A DNA stretch of 17,239 nt, taken from assembly GCA_047616325.1 (NCBI GenBank), contig JBLHGN010000050.1:1-17239 (forward strand), in the 5' to 3' direction. Made by a program: the position numbers and the translations under genes. Source of the stretch: JBLHGN01 sp047616325. GTDB taxonomy: Bacteria > Pseudomonadota > Gammaproteobacteria > Pseudomonadales > Cellvibrionaceae. Positions 1 to 6,947 of the stretch are shown here, piece by piece (position 1 is the first letter of the stretch; the number at the start of each line of letters is the position of its first letter). The notes beneath the pieces were generated by a model. It was not told the DNA's origin. It saw only the letters and a list, made by a program, of their open reading frames with translations, and searched no databases.

Positions 1-1
1 C

Positions 2-580
2 AGCCGCAGCGGTGCAACCCGAAAATTAGCGCAAAGCATCGCCCGGGGCGTTGAACAGGTTGGCGGAATAGAGGCGCGTATTCGTACAGTTCCTGCGGTA
101 TCCACCACTATTGAATCTAGCGAACCAGCCATACCGCAACGGGGCGACGTCTACTGCAGTAAAAGCGACTTAAAAGAGTGCTGCGGTCTTTTGCTTGGCA
201 GCCCAACCCGCTTTGGCAATATGGCGGCGGCGTTAAAATATTTTATCGACGGCAGTGCCAGTGAGTGGGTAAACGGCGACTTGATCGGCAAACCGGCCGG
301 CGTGTTTACCTCCACAAGCTCTCTACATGGCGGCCAGGAATCCACCTTACTGTCAATGATGCTGCCGCTCTTGCACCACGGTATGTTAGTTTGCGGTGTT
401 CCCTACAGCGAAGAGGTTCTCCATACCACCCACACCGGAGGCACGCCTTATGGGCCATCGCACCACGGTCGCCACGGCGAAGAAGTAAGTATTAGCGAAG
501 AAGAGCACACGCTCGCCGTTAATTTTGGCAAACGAATAGGAAACATTGCATTACGCTTACAAAGTGCCAAAAAGCAATGA
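2..580 (+). CDS. wrbA: NAD(P)H:quinone oxidoreductase, WrbA type (5'-truncated)
   Basis: Flavodoxin-fold FMN enzyme expected to reduce quinones by two electrons using NAD(P)H in the cytoplasm, protecting against semiquinone stress. The frame is open from the first bases of the window and gives 192 residues; only about ten N-terminal residues should be missing, since the family is about 200 long. Visible motifs are the FMN phosphate loop SRSGAT right at the window edge, LLGSPTRFGNM in the middle, and the WrbA-specific HGGQE and GGTPYG segments around the flavin ring. Its TGA stop overlaps the ATG of the DUF2069 gene (ATGA), so the two are probably translationally coupled. The wrbA-DUF2069 pairing is familiar from pseudomonads. 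The family call is firm; exact activity is inferred from homology. Confidence 0.93.
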   Translation, partial: SRSGATRKLAQSIARGVEQVGGIEARIRTVPAVSTTIESSEPAIPQRGDVYCSKSDLKECCGLLLGSPTRFGNMAAALKYFIDGSASEWVNGDLIGKPAGVFTSTSSLHGGQESTLLSMMLPLLHHGMLVCGVPYSEEVLHTTHTGGTPYGPSHHGRHGEEVSISEEEHTLAVNFGKRIGNIALRLQSAKKQ

Positions 581-987
581 AGCGCCCCTATGCACCGATA
601 AAACACCTAGCCAACAAACTTCGATACGGCACATGGGCAAGCTATTTTTTTTTGGGGGCACTGATAAGTCTTTTTTGTTATTGGGGCTTGGCGAGGCCGC
701 ATTTTTCACCGGTAGTTTTTTCACTGCAGTCAGTGCCGCTGCTAGCCCTACTCCCCGGCATGCTAAGCAAGTCGTATCGCAGCTTTAGCTGGCTTTGTTT
801 TGTGTTGTTAATTTATTTTATTTTTGCGGTTGAACGCGCGCTCACGTCAGTAGCGACGCTGACAGATATTATTTTCCTAGCACTGGTTATAACGCTATTT
901 ATCACATCGATGATGACCAGCCGCTGGCTTCAAAGAACACTTAAAACCGTACCCCAATTAGGCTCCGACACCAAAGAGGATTGTTAA
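577..987 (+). CDS. DUF2069 family inner-membrane protein
   Basis: Small hydrophobic protein of 136 residues with about four predicted membrane segments (roughly residues 20-38, 46-61, 70-86 and 94-112) and a short basic N-terminus. Length, hydrophobic pattern and position right after wrbA match the DUF2069 family, whose function is unknown. The start codon overlaps the wrbA stop by four bases, and its end overlaps the longest possible sppA frame, so it lies inside a wrbA-DUF2069-sppA operon. No catalytic motif is visible. An A/T-rich run with a long T stretch near 650 sits inside the first membrane segment but does not break the frame. Confidence 0.82.
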   Translation: MKRPYAPIKHLANKLRYGTWASYFFLGALISLFCYWGLARPHFSPVVFSLQSVPLLALLPGMLSKSYRSFSWLCFVLLIYFIFAVERALTSVATLTDIIFLALVITLFITSMMTSRWLQRTLKTVPQLGSDTKEDC

Positions 988-992
988 CCAAA

Positions 993-2834
993 ATGCTTAA
1001 CTATTTAGCGAAATTTTGGAAATTTGTTACCGCCGTGCGTACCAGTCTGATGAATGTGCTGTTTCTGCTAGCTGTAGCATTTATCATTATTGTTATTGTT
1101 GCCCCTGGGCCCGCGCCACTGCCTCGCAATGCGCCGCTTTATATTCCCATTTCGGGCGTACTTGTGGACCAACTCACTCACCAGGCATCGCCATTAGACT
1201 TACTGGAACCTAACGCTGAAGACCACGAAACGCTTTTACGAGATATCATTACAGCGTTAAATGAAGCCGCCAGTGATGTGCGTATCACCGCAGCTGTATT
1301 TCAATTAAGTGGTATGCAAGGCGGTAATTTTAGCAAGCTCGAAGAAATAGGCCAGGCGATAGAAAATTTTAAGCGCTCAGGCAAAACGGTAATCGCCTAT
1401 TCCGACAGCTACTCACAACAGCAGTATTTTTTGGCCAGTTACGCCGACACTATTTACATAAATAAACTCGGCACGGTCGGCATAACCGGGTTTGCGCGTT
1501 TTGGCAACTATTTTAAGGAAGCCTTAGATAAACTTTCGATAAAATTTCACGTATTTAGAGTGGGCGATTACAAAGACGCAGTAGAACCCTTTATTCGCAA
1601 CAACATGTCTGTTGCATCTCGCGAGCATAACGCTGGCTGGATAAACGAATTATGGGGGCGATATACTAGCAAAGTGGAGACGTCGAGGGGTTTGCCTACC
1701 GGCGCCATCGAATCATTTATTGAAAGCCTTGAACAAAAACTTAAAAAAAATAAAGAGAGTCATGCACAGCTGTTTAAAAATGCGGGACTAGTTGACGAAA
1801 TCATTTCTCGCGCAGAACTCAATCGACTGCTCATCAAAACATACGGCAAGGACAAAGATACCGACTACTTCAAGGCCATCAATTATCAACGATTTCTCGC
1901 CAACATTGCCCCCACGCTGCCCAGCACCGATGATAATATCGGCCTAATTGTCGCTAGCGGTAATATTATTGATGGCCACGCGCCCAAGGGAGAAATTGGC
2001 TCGGAAAGTTTAAGCGAATTAATTCGTCAAGCCGCCAACGATGAATCGCTGAAAGCGCTTATCATTCGAGTGGACAGCGGTGGAGGCAGCGCTTTTGCCT
2101 CAGAGGTGATTCGCGATGAAATTGCCAGTGCAACTTCGCGGGGTTTACCGGTGTATATTTCCATGAGCAGTGTGGCCGCGTCGGGGGGATATTGGATAAG
2201 CGCCGCCGCCGACGAAATTTGGGCCTCACCCAGCACTATCACCGGGTCTATTGGCGTTTTTGGTTTAATGCCAAACTTTAGTGAAGCCTTTAACCGTTTA
2301 GGCATTTATTCCGATGGTATAGGAACAACTCCGCTCTCGGATATATACAACCTCGACCGTCCCATTTCTGAACCCGCAAAACAAGTTATTCAAAGCAGCG
2401 TGGACAATATCTATCGAGAATTTTTATCTTTGGTAGCCACGTCACGTCATAAGAGCAGCGAAGATATACACACCATTGCCCAGGGACGAGTGTGGACAGG
2501 TGAGACGGCACTGGAACTTGGTTTAGTTGATCGCCTCGGCTCGTTAAATGACCTGATTGACGCCATTGTCGAACAAGAGAAACTCAGTAAAACCAGCGTT
2601 AAATTGATAGAACGCCCACTGAGCACATCAGAACAATTGATGCTCGCGCTATTGGAAGAGGTCAGCGTATTTGGCGATGCTGTTAAAGTAGCGTTCTGGG
2701 GAGAAAGTCTAATGAACCTCCAAAGGCTGGCGTCTTCCCGTTTCCCTTCTGCTGGGTTGATACCCCATCAAAGCGGAGGCGATTACGGCTCGCCGACAAT
2801 ATTTACTAATTGCCTGGAATGTGTGGCGCCGTAA
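993..2834 (+). CDS. sppA: Signal peptide peptidase SppA, 67K type
   Basis: Membrane-anchored serine protease (family S49) that digests cleaved signal peptides at the periplasmic face of the inner membrane. There is one N-terminal membrane helix (residues about 18-38) and two tandem S49 domains, as in the long E. coli form. The catalytic pair is present: Lys194 in GDYKDAVEPF of the first domain and Ser397 in AASGGYW of the second. At 613 residues the length is normal. The oxyanion-region motif, usually DSPGG, reads DSGGGS here. I chose the ATG at 993 because AAGAGGA (974-980) lies 12 nt upstream; the frame also opens with a TTG at 981, but that codon abuts the ribosome site and is too close. 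The gene ends 142 bp from the convergent hda gene. Confidence 0.95.
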   Translation: MLNYLAKFWKFVTAVRTSLMNVLFLLAVAFIIIVIVAPGPAPLPRNAPLYIPISGVLVDQLTHQASPLDLLEPNAEDHETLLRDIITALNEAASDVRITAAVFQLSGMQGGNFSKLEEIGQAIENFKRSGKTVIAYSDSYSQQQYFLASYADTIYINKLGTVGITGFARFGNYFKEALDKLSIKFHVFRVGDYKDAVEPFIRNNMSVASREHNAGWINELWGRYTSKVETSRGLPTGAIESFIESLEQKLKKNKESHAQLFKNAGLVDEIISRAELNRLLIKTYGKDKDTDYFKAINYQRFLANIAPTLPSTDDNIGLIVASGNIIDGHAPKGEIGSESLSELIRQAANDESLKALIIRVDSGGGSAFASEVIRDEIASATSRGLPVYISMSSVAASGGYWISAAADEIWASPSTITGSIGVFGLMPNFSEAFNRLGIYSDGIGTTPLSDIYNLDRPISEPAKQVIQSSVDNIYREFLSLVATSRHKSSEDIHTIAQGRVWTGETALELGLVDRLGSLNDLIDAIVEQEKLSKTSVKLIERPLSTSEQLMLALLEEVSVFGDAVKVAFWGESLMNLQRLASSRFPSAGLIPHQSGGDYGSPTIFTNCLECVAP

Positions 2835-2899
2835 AGCAGTCCCATTCAGCAATACGATTAAGGAGTACCAACAAGCAATACTTTAAGAAAGCGCGTCAA

Positions 2900-2932
2900 C
2901 ACAGAGTGCCCAGGATTACTGAGCACTCTGTG
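2900..2932. terminator. Hairpin between convergent sppA and hda
   Basis: Perfect 10-bp inverted repeat (CACAGAGTGC at 2900-2909 and GCACTCTGTG at 2923-2932) with a 13-nt loop, placed between two converging genes. There is no T-run on either side, so it is not a textbook intrinsic terminator. It may end or stabilise transcripts of sppA and hda in both directions. Position and stem are seen; the function is inferred. Confidence 0.45.
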
Positions 2933-2976
2933 AGGCATTAGATAACAAGTCCGCGGAATTAAATAAATAGCAAGCA

Positions 2977-3684
2977 CTATAAATTTAATATGTCTTTAAC
3001 AAAGGGAATAGTAAGTTTACGTTGCTGCTGCAAAGACGCTTCATCTAATCTATTAAGCAATTCAAACAGCTTGCTGGTATTGCGTGAGGCGTGACTGAGA
3101 ATATATTTGGCCACTTCAGGCGGCATATTAAAACCGCGGGCGTGAGCCCTCATCACAATTGCCGCTTGTTTTTCTTCATCGTCGAGACTTTCTATAGGGT
3201 AAATAACGCTGCCCAATATGCGTGATTTTAAATCGGGCAACTGAATAGGCAGTGTTGTCGGGTTTATATGACTGCTAAATAGGAGTGAATGGCCCGCATC
3301 TCTTGTGTTATTAAAAAGGTGAAACATAGCCTGTTCCCACGCACGATTTTCACACACCAGATCTATACCATCAACACATACAAGCTGCGCGTTTTCCATG
3401 CCCTCACACAACTCTTCCGCGGAATAACCGAGCACTTCACGCATAGGGAGATATTGAAGCGACAAACCTTGTAAGTGGGCCTGATGGCAGCTTGCCTGTA
3501 ACAAATGAGTAAGACCCGCTCCGCGAGAACCCCACAGAACGACACTCTCCGCTTTTTGAGAAAGAGCGAGAGACTTTAAGGCATCCAGTGCCTGCGCGTT
3601 TTTGCCACCTTGAGAATAAAAATTAGCAAAGGTTGCGTCGTCCTTAAGCGAAACACCCAAACTCATTTGAACCGGCGAAACCAT
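2977..3684 (-). CDS. hda: DnaA regulatory inactivator Hda
   Basis: AAA+ protein of 235 residues homologous to the DnaA ATPase core. With the DNA-loaded sliding clamp it stimulates ATP hydrolysis by DnaA and so limits re-initiation of replication. The N-terminal QMSLGV (residues 6-11) fits the clamp-binding motif typical of Hda (QLSLPL in E. coli), followed by DDATFANF. The P-loop region GSRGAGLTH (52-60) lacks the Walker A lysine and has Leu58; E. coli Hda also lacks that lysine (Arg), so this is family-typical. Walker B is LVCVDGID with Asp105, and Arg155 in DLKSR corresponds to the arginine-finger position of Hda. The ATG at 3684 has AGAGG 13 nt upstream. It lies 73 bp downstream of the DUF2066 gene on the same strand, so the two are probably cotranscribed. 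Confidence 0.92.
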   Translation of the reverse strand: MVSPVQMSLGVSLKDDATFANFYSQGGKNAQALDALKSLALSQKAESVVLWGSRGAGLTHLLQASCHQAHLQGLSLQYLPMREVLGYSAEELCEGMENAQLVCVDGIDLVCENRAWEQAMFHLFNNTRDAGHSLLFSSHINPTTLPIQLPDLKSRILGSVIYPIESLDDEEKQAAIVMRAHARGFNMPPEVAKYILSHASRNTSKLFELLNRLDEASLQQQRKLTIPFVKDILNL

Positions 3685-3757
3685 AATTTTGTATAAACCT
3701 CTTGGCTAGCGCCATAACAGCGCGACGAAAAAACTCAACAAAACCACTCGGTGAAAG

Positions 3758-4891
3758 TCACTCTTTCGACCAGAAAAACTTCATTGGATTGTCGGCGGAG
3801 CCCAACGCGGACTGCTGCCATGCCGGCCCCTCGAGCGGCTTGCCTGCCACAGGTAAAAATTTCCCATCCAGCGCTAAAATACCGATTAAGCGATCGATAC
3901 TTGCATCGGAATCCAAATACAAGAGTAGTGTTTCTTGTCGAACCGCGGCCAAATCAACGCTCGCAACAGCGGCCAAACCTTTTAAATAAGTTAATGCACG
4001 ATAGTAGTCTTGGTAGTTTTCAACACCAGTCAATTGCACCACCAATTTTGCCTCGGCTTCAAACTGCGGCAAAATAGCGTAGCGTGCAGCGAGAAAATCG
4101 GCCAAGGGGTCGATGGCGATATTTCCAACCGTGGCAAAAGCATTATCGTCGTCAACGGCTGTACGATTATCATAAACTCGTGTATTACCCGCATGAAAAT
4201 ACTGCCAAGTGGTCCAAAGTTCACCCCGAGACGTTTGGGAAAAACGCCCCACCAATATAACATCGGTTTTATAGCGCTCCGATGCTTTTGCGATGATTAA
4301 CTCATTGAGGTTCCATACGTCGTCGACCGACACACTGAGCTGATCTTCCAAATCTAAGAGAGGAAACAGCAGAGGTAGACCTCTTTTCTGAGCGGCCTCG
4401 GTCAGGCCGCTAATAAGGGGGAAGGGGGACTGTTGGTTGTGCAGCTGGCGCCCTTCCGCGACATTATCCTCTACCAACCACACCAGGGTGGTAGGACGAC
4501 TCACCTGCCAAAATGGGTGGCCCGTTTCCGTGAGCACATTTCTAACCATTATGGGAGAAAATGTAAACGACAGCAGTTCGGTGGTTTCCAGGGCGAGCAA
4601 GTCATCGCCATCTGGCACGCGGTATTGAAACTGCTCAACAAAATTGAGCGCGCCGTCGAGCTTTGCCACAAGCGCTTCATCATCAAGCACATTGAGAGAC
4701 CCAGAAATACGCACCAGCACCTGAGACAGAGCTTCTTTGGCAGCCCTTTTACGCTCAGCCTGTGATTGCGATACTACGCCAACACTGGCGCGGAAGTAGT
4801 CTTGCCCTAGCCGGGCGTGTACCTGACCAGCGCAAAAGCTTAGTGATAGAGCAAGCACAACACGGGAAATAGCTCGGCAGTAGTTTGTCAC
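3758..4891 (-). CDS. DUF2066 domain-containing secreted protein
   Basis: Protein of 377 residues with a clear N-terminal signal peptide: basic start, hydrophobic VVLALSLSFCAG and likely cleavage after AGQVHA (residue 26). It is therefore probably periplasmic or envelope-located. The conserved-looking N-terminal block (KEALSQVLVRISGS, then FQY and FSP around residues 50-115) and the position next to hda and purM match the DUF2066 family, whose function is not established. The start is a GTG; AAGAG lies about 12 nt upstream across a T-run. The Cys at residue 20 is inside the hydrophobic core without a proper lipobox, so I do not call it a lipoprotein. It is divergent from purM and leads the probable DUF2066-hda operon. 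Confidence 0.85.
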   Translation of the reverse strand: MTNYCRAISRVVLALSLSFCAGQVHARLGQDYFRASVGVVSQSQAERKRAAKEALSQVLVRISGSLNVLDDEALVAKLDGALNFVEQFQYRVPDGDDLLALETTELLSFTFSPIMVRNVLTETGHPFWQVSRPTTLVWLVEDNVAEGRQLHNQQSPFPLISGLTEAAQKRGLPLLFPLLDLEDQLSVSVDDVWNLNELIIAKASERYKTDVILVGRFSQTSRGELWTTWQYFHAGNTRVYDNRTAVDDDNAFATVGNIAIDPLADFLAARYAILPQFEAEAKLVVQLTGVENYQDYYRALTYLKGLAAVASVDLAAVRQETLLLYLDSDASIDRLIGILALDGKFLPVAGKPLEGPAWQQSALGSADNPMKFFWSKE

Positions 4892-4919
4892 AAAAAAATT
4901 CGCTCTTTATATTTGTTTC

Positions 4920-4959
4920 AACCAACCATTGGCTGGTTTTTAGGGGCATTGAACGCCCC
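4920..4959. promoter_or_regulatory. Two adjacent inverted repeats in the DUF2066/purM divergent region
   Basis: Bases 4920-4938 form a 19-nt palindrome with a single mismatched pair (AACCA-a-CCA-t-TGG-c-TGGTT). Four bases later, GGGGC (4943-4947) pairs with GCCCC (4955-4959) across a 7-nt loop. Both lie upstream of the minus-strand DUF2066 gene, in what would be its leader or promoter. They could be a protein-binding site or RNA hairpins in the 5' untranslated region. No known regulator motif is recognised. Confidence 0.45.
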
Positions 4960-4968
4960 ATTGTAGCA
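4960..4968 (-). promoter_or_regulatory. Candidate extended -10 promoter for DUF2066-hda
   Basis: On the minus strand, TGCTACAAT fits the extended -10 pattern TGnTATAAT. No good -35 box lies 17 bases further upstream. It is about 70 bp before the GTG start and would place the nearby palindromes in the 5' untranslated region. This is a sequence match only. Confidence 0.35.
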
Positions 4969-5024
4969 AGACGTCAAGGCATTGGGCGGACAGTGTGCAT
5001 ATTTATGAAAAATTTGCCTGATAC

Positions 5025-5033
5025 TGATAGAAT
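5025..5033 (+). promoter_or_regulatory. Candidate extended -10 promoter for purMN
   Basis: TGATAGAAT matches the extended -10 element (TGnTATAAT) with one mismatch. The -35 region (about 5005-5010) is poor. Transcription would begin near 5040, about 70 bp before the purM ATG, and would coincide with the palindrome at 5039-5050. Confidence 0.35.
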
Positions 5034-5038
5034 GCGCA

Positions 5039-5050
5039 ACCTTTAAAGGT
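5039..5050. promoter_or_regulatory. Perfect 12-bp palindrome at the predicted purM start site
   Basis: ACCTTTAAAGGT is a perfect palindrome directly after the candidate -10 box of purM, where an operator would block transcription. It does not fit the PurR consensus (ACGCAAACGTTTGCGT), so any regulator is unknown. It could also be chance in an A/T-rich promoter. Confidence 0.35.
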
Positions 5051-5109
5051 GCAGAATCTTTCCTTAGCCCACCTTGCCACGCAAAATTCAACTTATCGGC
5101 CCGAAACAC

Positions 5110-6201
5110 ATGACCCAATCACGTTCAAATTCACCGTCAAACCCAGGCGGCAAGGCTTCTGAAATTAAAAACCTGAGCTACAAAGACGCCGGCGTCGATA
5201 TAGACGCAGGCAACGCTTTGGTAGAAAGAATAAAAACCGTGGCAAAACGCACTCGGCGCCCAGAAGTATTGGCGGGTTTGGGTGGGTTTGGCGCCCTATT
5301 TGAACTACCCAAGGGCTACAGTGAACCGGTACTTGTTTCTGGCGCCGACGGCGTGGGCACCAAGCTAAGACTTGCTATGCAAGCCAACAAACACGACACC
5401 ATTGGTATCGACCTTGTGGCGATGTGTGTGAACGACCTTATCGTGGGTGGTGCTGAGCCACTATTTTTCCTCGATTATTATGCTTCTGGCAAGCTGTCGT
5501 TGGACATCGCCTCTGACGTGGTCGAGGGCATCGGCCGCGGCTGTGAGCTGTCGGGCTGCTCTTTAGTCGGTGGCGAAACCGCTGAAATGCCCGGCATGTA
5601 TGAGGGCGAAGACTACGACCTCGCCGGTTTTTGCGTTGGCATTGTCGAAAAATCTAAAATCCTTGACGGCAGCCGCGTGCAAACAGGTGATACCTTATTG
5701 GCCTTGGCCAGCAGCGGTCCGCATTCCAACGGATATTCTTTAATCAGAAAAATTCTTGAAGTAAGTGGTGCCGATTTGGCCATGCATTTGGGCGACACCA
5801 CATTAATAGACGCCTTGTTAACGCCCACCAGAATTTATGTAAAGCCTCTGTTAAAACTGCTTAGGCAGGTCGATGTAAGCGCAATTTCGCATATTACAGG
5901 CGGCGGCCTCACCGAAAACATTCCTAGAGTTCTACCCGCCAATTCAAAGGCGGTTATTGATTGCAATAGCTGGCAACTGCCGGAAGTATTTAGCTGGTTG
6001 CAAACAAACGGAAATGTACTCTCCTCCGAGATGGTTCGTACCTTCAACTGTGGTATTGGTATGGTGCTGTGTGTACCTTCTGACCAGGTCGATGCGGCAA
6101 TGGCGTTGCTAAAGCAGGAAGGCGAAGAAGTGTTTGTTATCGGTCATATTGCAAACGCGGAAGAAGGCGAAGCGCAAGTCGAATTGTTAAACCTTATGTA
6201 A
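5110..6201 (+). CDS. purM: Phosphoribosylformylglycinamidine cyclo-ligase (AIR synthetase)
   Basis: Catalyses the ATP-dependent closure of FGAM to 5-aminoimidazole ribotide, the fifth step of de novo purine synthesis, in the cytoplasm. The protein is nearly colinear with E. coli PurM: LSYKDAGVDIDAGN at residues 22-35, the ATP loop GADGVGTKLRLAM (78-90), HDTIGIDLVAMCVNDL (95-110) and GGETAEMPGMY (154-164). The ATG at 5110 gives 363 residues, with roughly 15 extra polar N-terminal residues compared with E. coli. A TTG at 5074 would add 12 more and is unlikely. No clear Shine-Dalgarno precedes 5110. The stop is followed at once by purN, giving a two-gene purine operon. Confidence 0.96.
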   Translation: MTQSRSNSPSNPGGKASEIKNLSYKDAGVDIDAGNALVERIKTVAKRTRRPEVLAGLGGFGALFELPKGYSEPVLVSGADGVGTKLRLAMQANKHDTIGIDLVAMCVNDLIVGGAEPLFFLDYYASGKLSLDIASDVVEGIGRGCELSGCSLVGGETAEMPGMYEGEDYDLAGFCVGIVEKSKILDGSRVQTGDTLLALASSGPHSNGYSLIRKILEVSGADLAMHLGDTTLIDALLTPTRIYVKPLLKLLRQVDVSAISHITGGGLTENIPRVLPANSKAVIDCNSWQLPEVFSWLQTNGNVLSSEMVRTFNCGIGMVLCVPSDQVDAAMALLKQEGEEVFVIGHIANAEEGEAQVELLNLM

Positions 6202-6216
6202 GTGAGAGATTCATAC

Positions 6217-6879
6217 GTGGTAGATAATTCAATTAAACCAAAGCGCGTTGTTGTGCTTATATCGGGCAGCGGTTCAAATTTACAGGCGATTATCGACCAG
6301 CAAGAGAGCGGCCAATTGCCTATAGAGATTTGCGCCATAATATCAAATAGAGACGGAGTAAAGGGCCTGACTCGCGCTCATCAGCACAATATTCCTGCAA
6401 TAGTATTGGATCACAAGCAATTTCCCAGTCGCGAGGCCTTCGACCTGCGCCTGCAAGCAATTATCGACTCCCAGGCTCCCGACATAGTGGTACTAGCCGG
6501 TTTTATGCGCATCCTCACTCAAGAGTTTACCCGCCATTATGAGGGGAGAATGATCAATATTCACCCTTCGCTACTCCCCAAGTATCAAGGCTTACACACA
6601 CATCGCCGCGCACTCGAAGCTGGCGACGATGAACACGGAGCTACCGTGCACTTTGTTACCGCTGAACTTGATGGAGGCCCGCCGATTATCCAGGCTAGGG
6701 TGAACATTGAAAAGGATGAGACCGAAGCCACACTGGCCGCTAAAGTGCTGCTGCGGGAGCATCAAATTTATCCTATTGCTATTCAGTGGCTGGCTCAATC
6801 GCGACTACAAATGATCGAGGGGAAAACCTGCTTGGATGGTGAGCGATTGCCCGATTGCGGTTACCAGTTCACAGTCTAG
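6217..6879 (+). CDS. purN: Phosphoribosylglycinamide formyltransferase (GAR transformylase)
   Basis: Transfers a formyl group from 10-formyl-tetrahydrofolate to glycinamide ribotide, the third step of purine synthesis. Visible features are the phosphate-binding loop VLISGSGSNLQ (residues 13-23) and the catalytic trio Asn114, His116 (INIHPSLLP) and Asp152 (ELDGGPP), equivalent to N106, H108 and D144 of E. coli. I prefer the GTG at 6217 because GAGAG (6204-6208) lies 8 nt upstream. An in-frame GTG at 6202, touching the purM stop, would add five residues but has no ribosome site. At 220 residues it is close to family length (about 212). It is cotranscribed with purM. Confidence 0.95.
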   Translation: MVDNSIKPKRVVVLISGSGSNLQAIIDQQESGQLPIEICAIISNRDGVKGLTRAHQHNIPAIVLDHKQFPSREAFDLRLQAIIDSQAPDIVVLAGFMRILTQEFTRHYEGRMINIHPSLLPKYQGLHTHRRALEAGDDEHGATVHFVTAELDGGPPIIQARVNIEKDETEATLAAKVLLREHQIYPIAIQWLAQSRLQMIEGKTCLDGERLPDCGYQFTV

Positions 6880-6895
6880 GTTAATTCATATGGTG

Positions 6896-6931
6896 CGATC
6901 TCTCCCCTTCACATTGAAGCAGGAGAGATCG
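6896..6931. terminator. Strong hairpin between purN and the convergent lipoprotein gene
   Basis: Perfect 10-bp stem (CGATCTCTCC at 6896-6905 and GGAGAGATCG at 6922-6931). Within the loop a second 5-bp stem (CTTCA/TGAAG) can form, and only TTT follows. It sits 16 bp after the purN stop and 16 bp from the end of the minus-strand gene. A role as bidirectional terminator is likely from position and stem strength, despite the short T-run. Confidence 0.6.
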
Positions 6932-6947
6932 TTTACGCTCAGGAATT

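Noticed and set aside
3530..3545. Missing Walker A lysine in Hda as a sign of inactivation
   Set aside because: E. coli Hda also lacks this lysine, so the change is typical of the family.
5034..5093. PurR-like boxes before purM (GCGCAACC and ACGCAAAA)
   Set aside because: Each has only one half resembling the consensus; the second half does not match.
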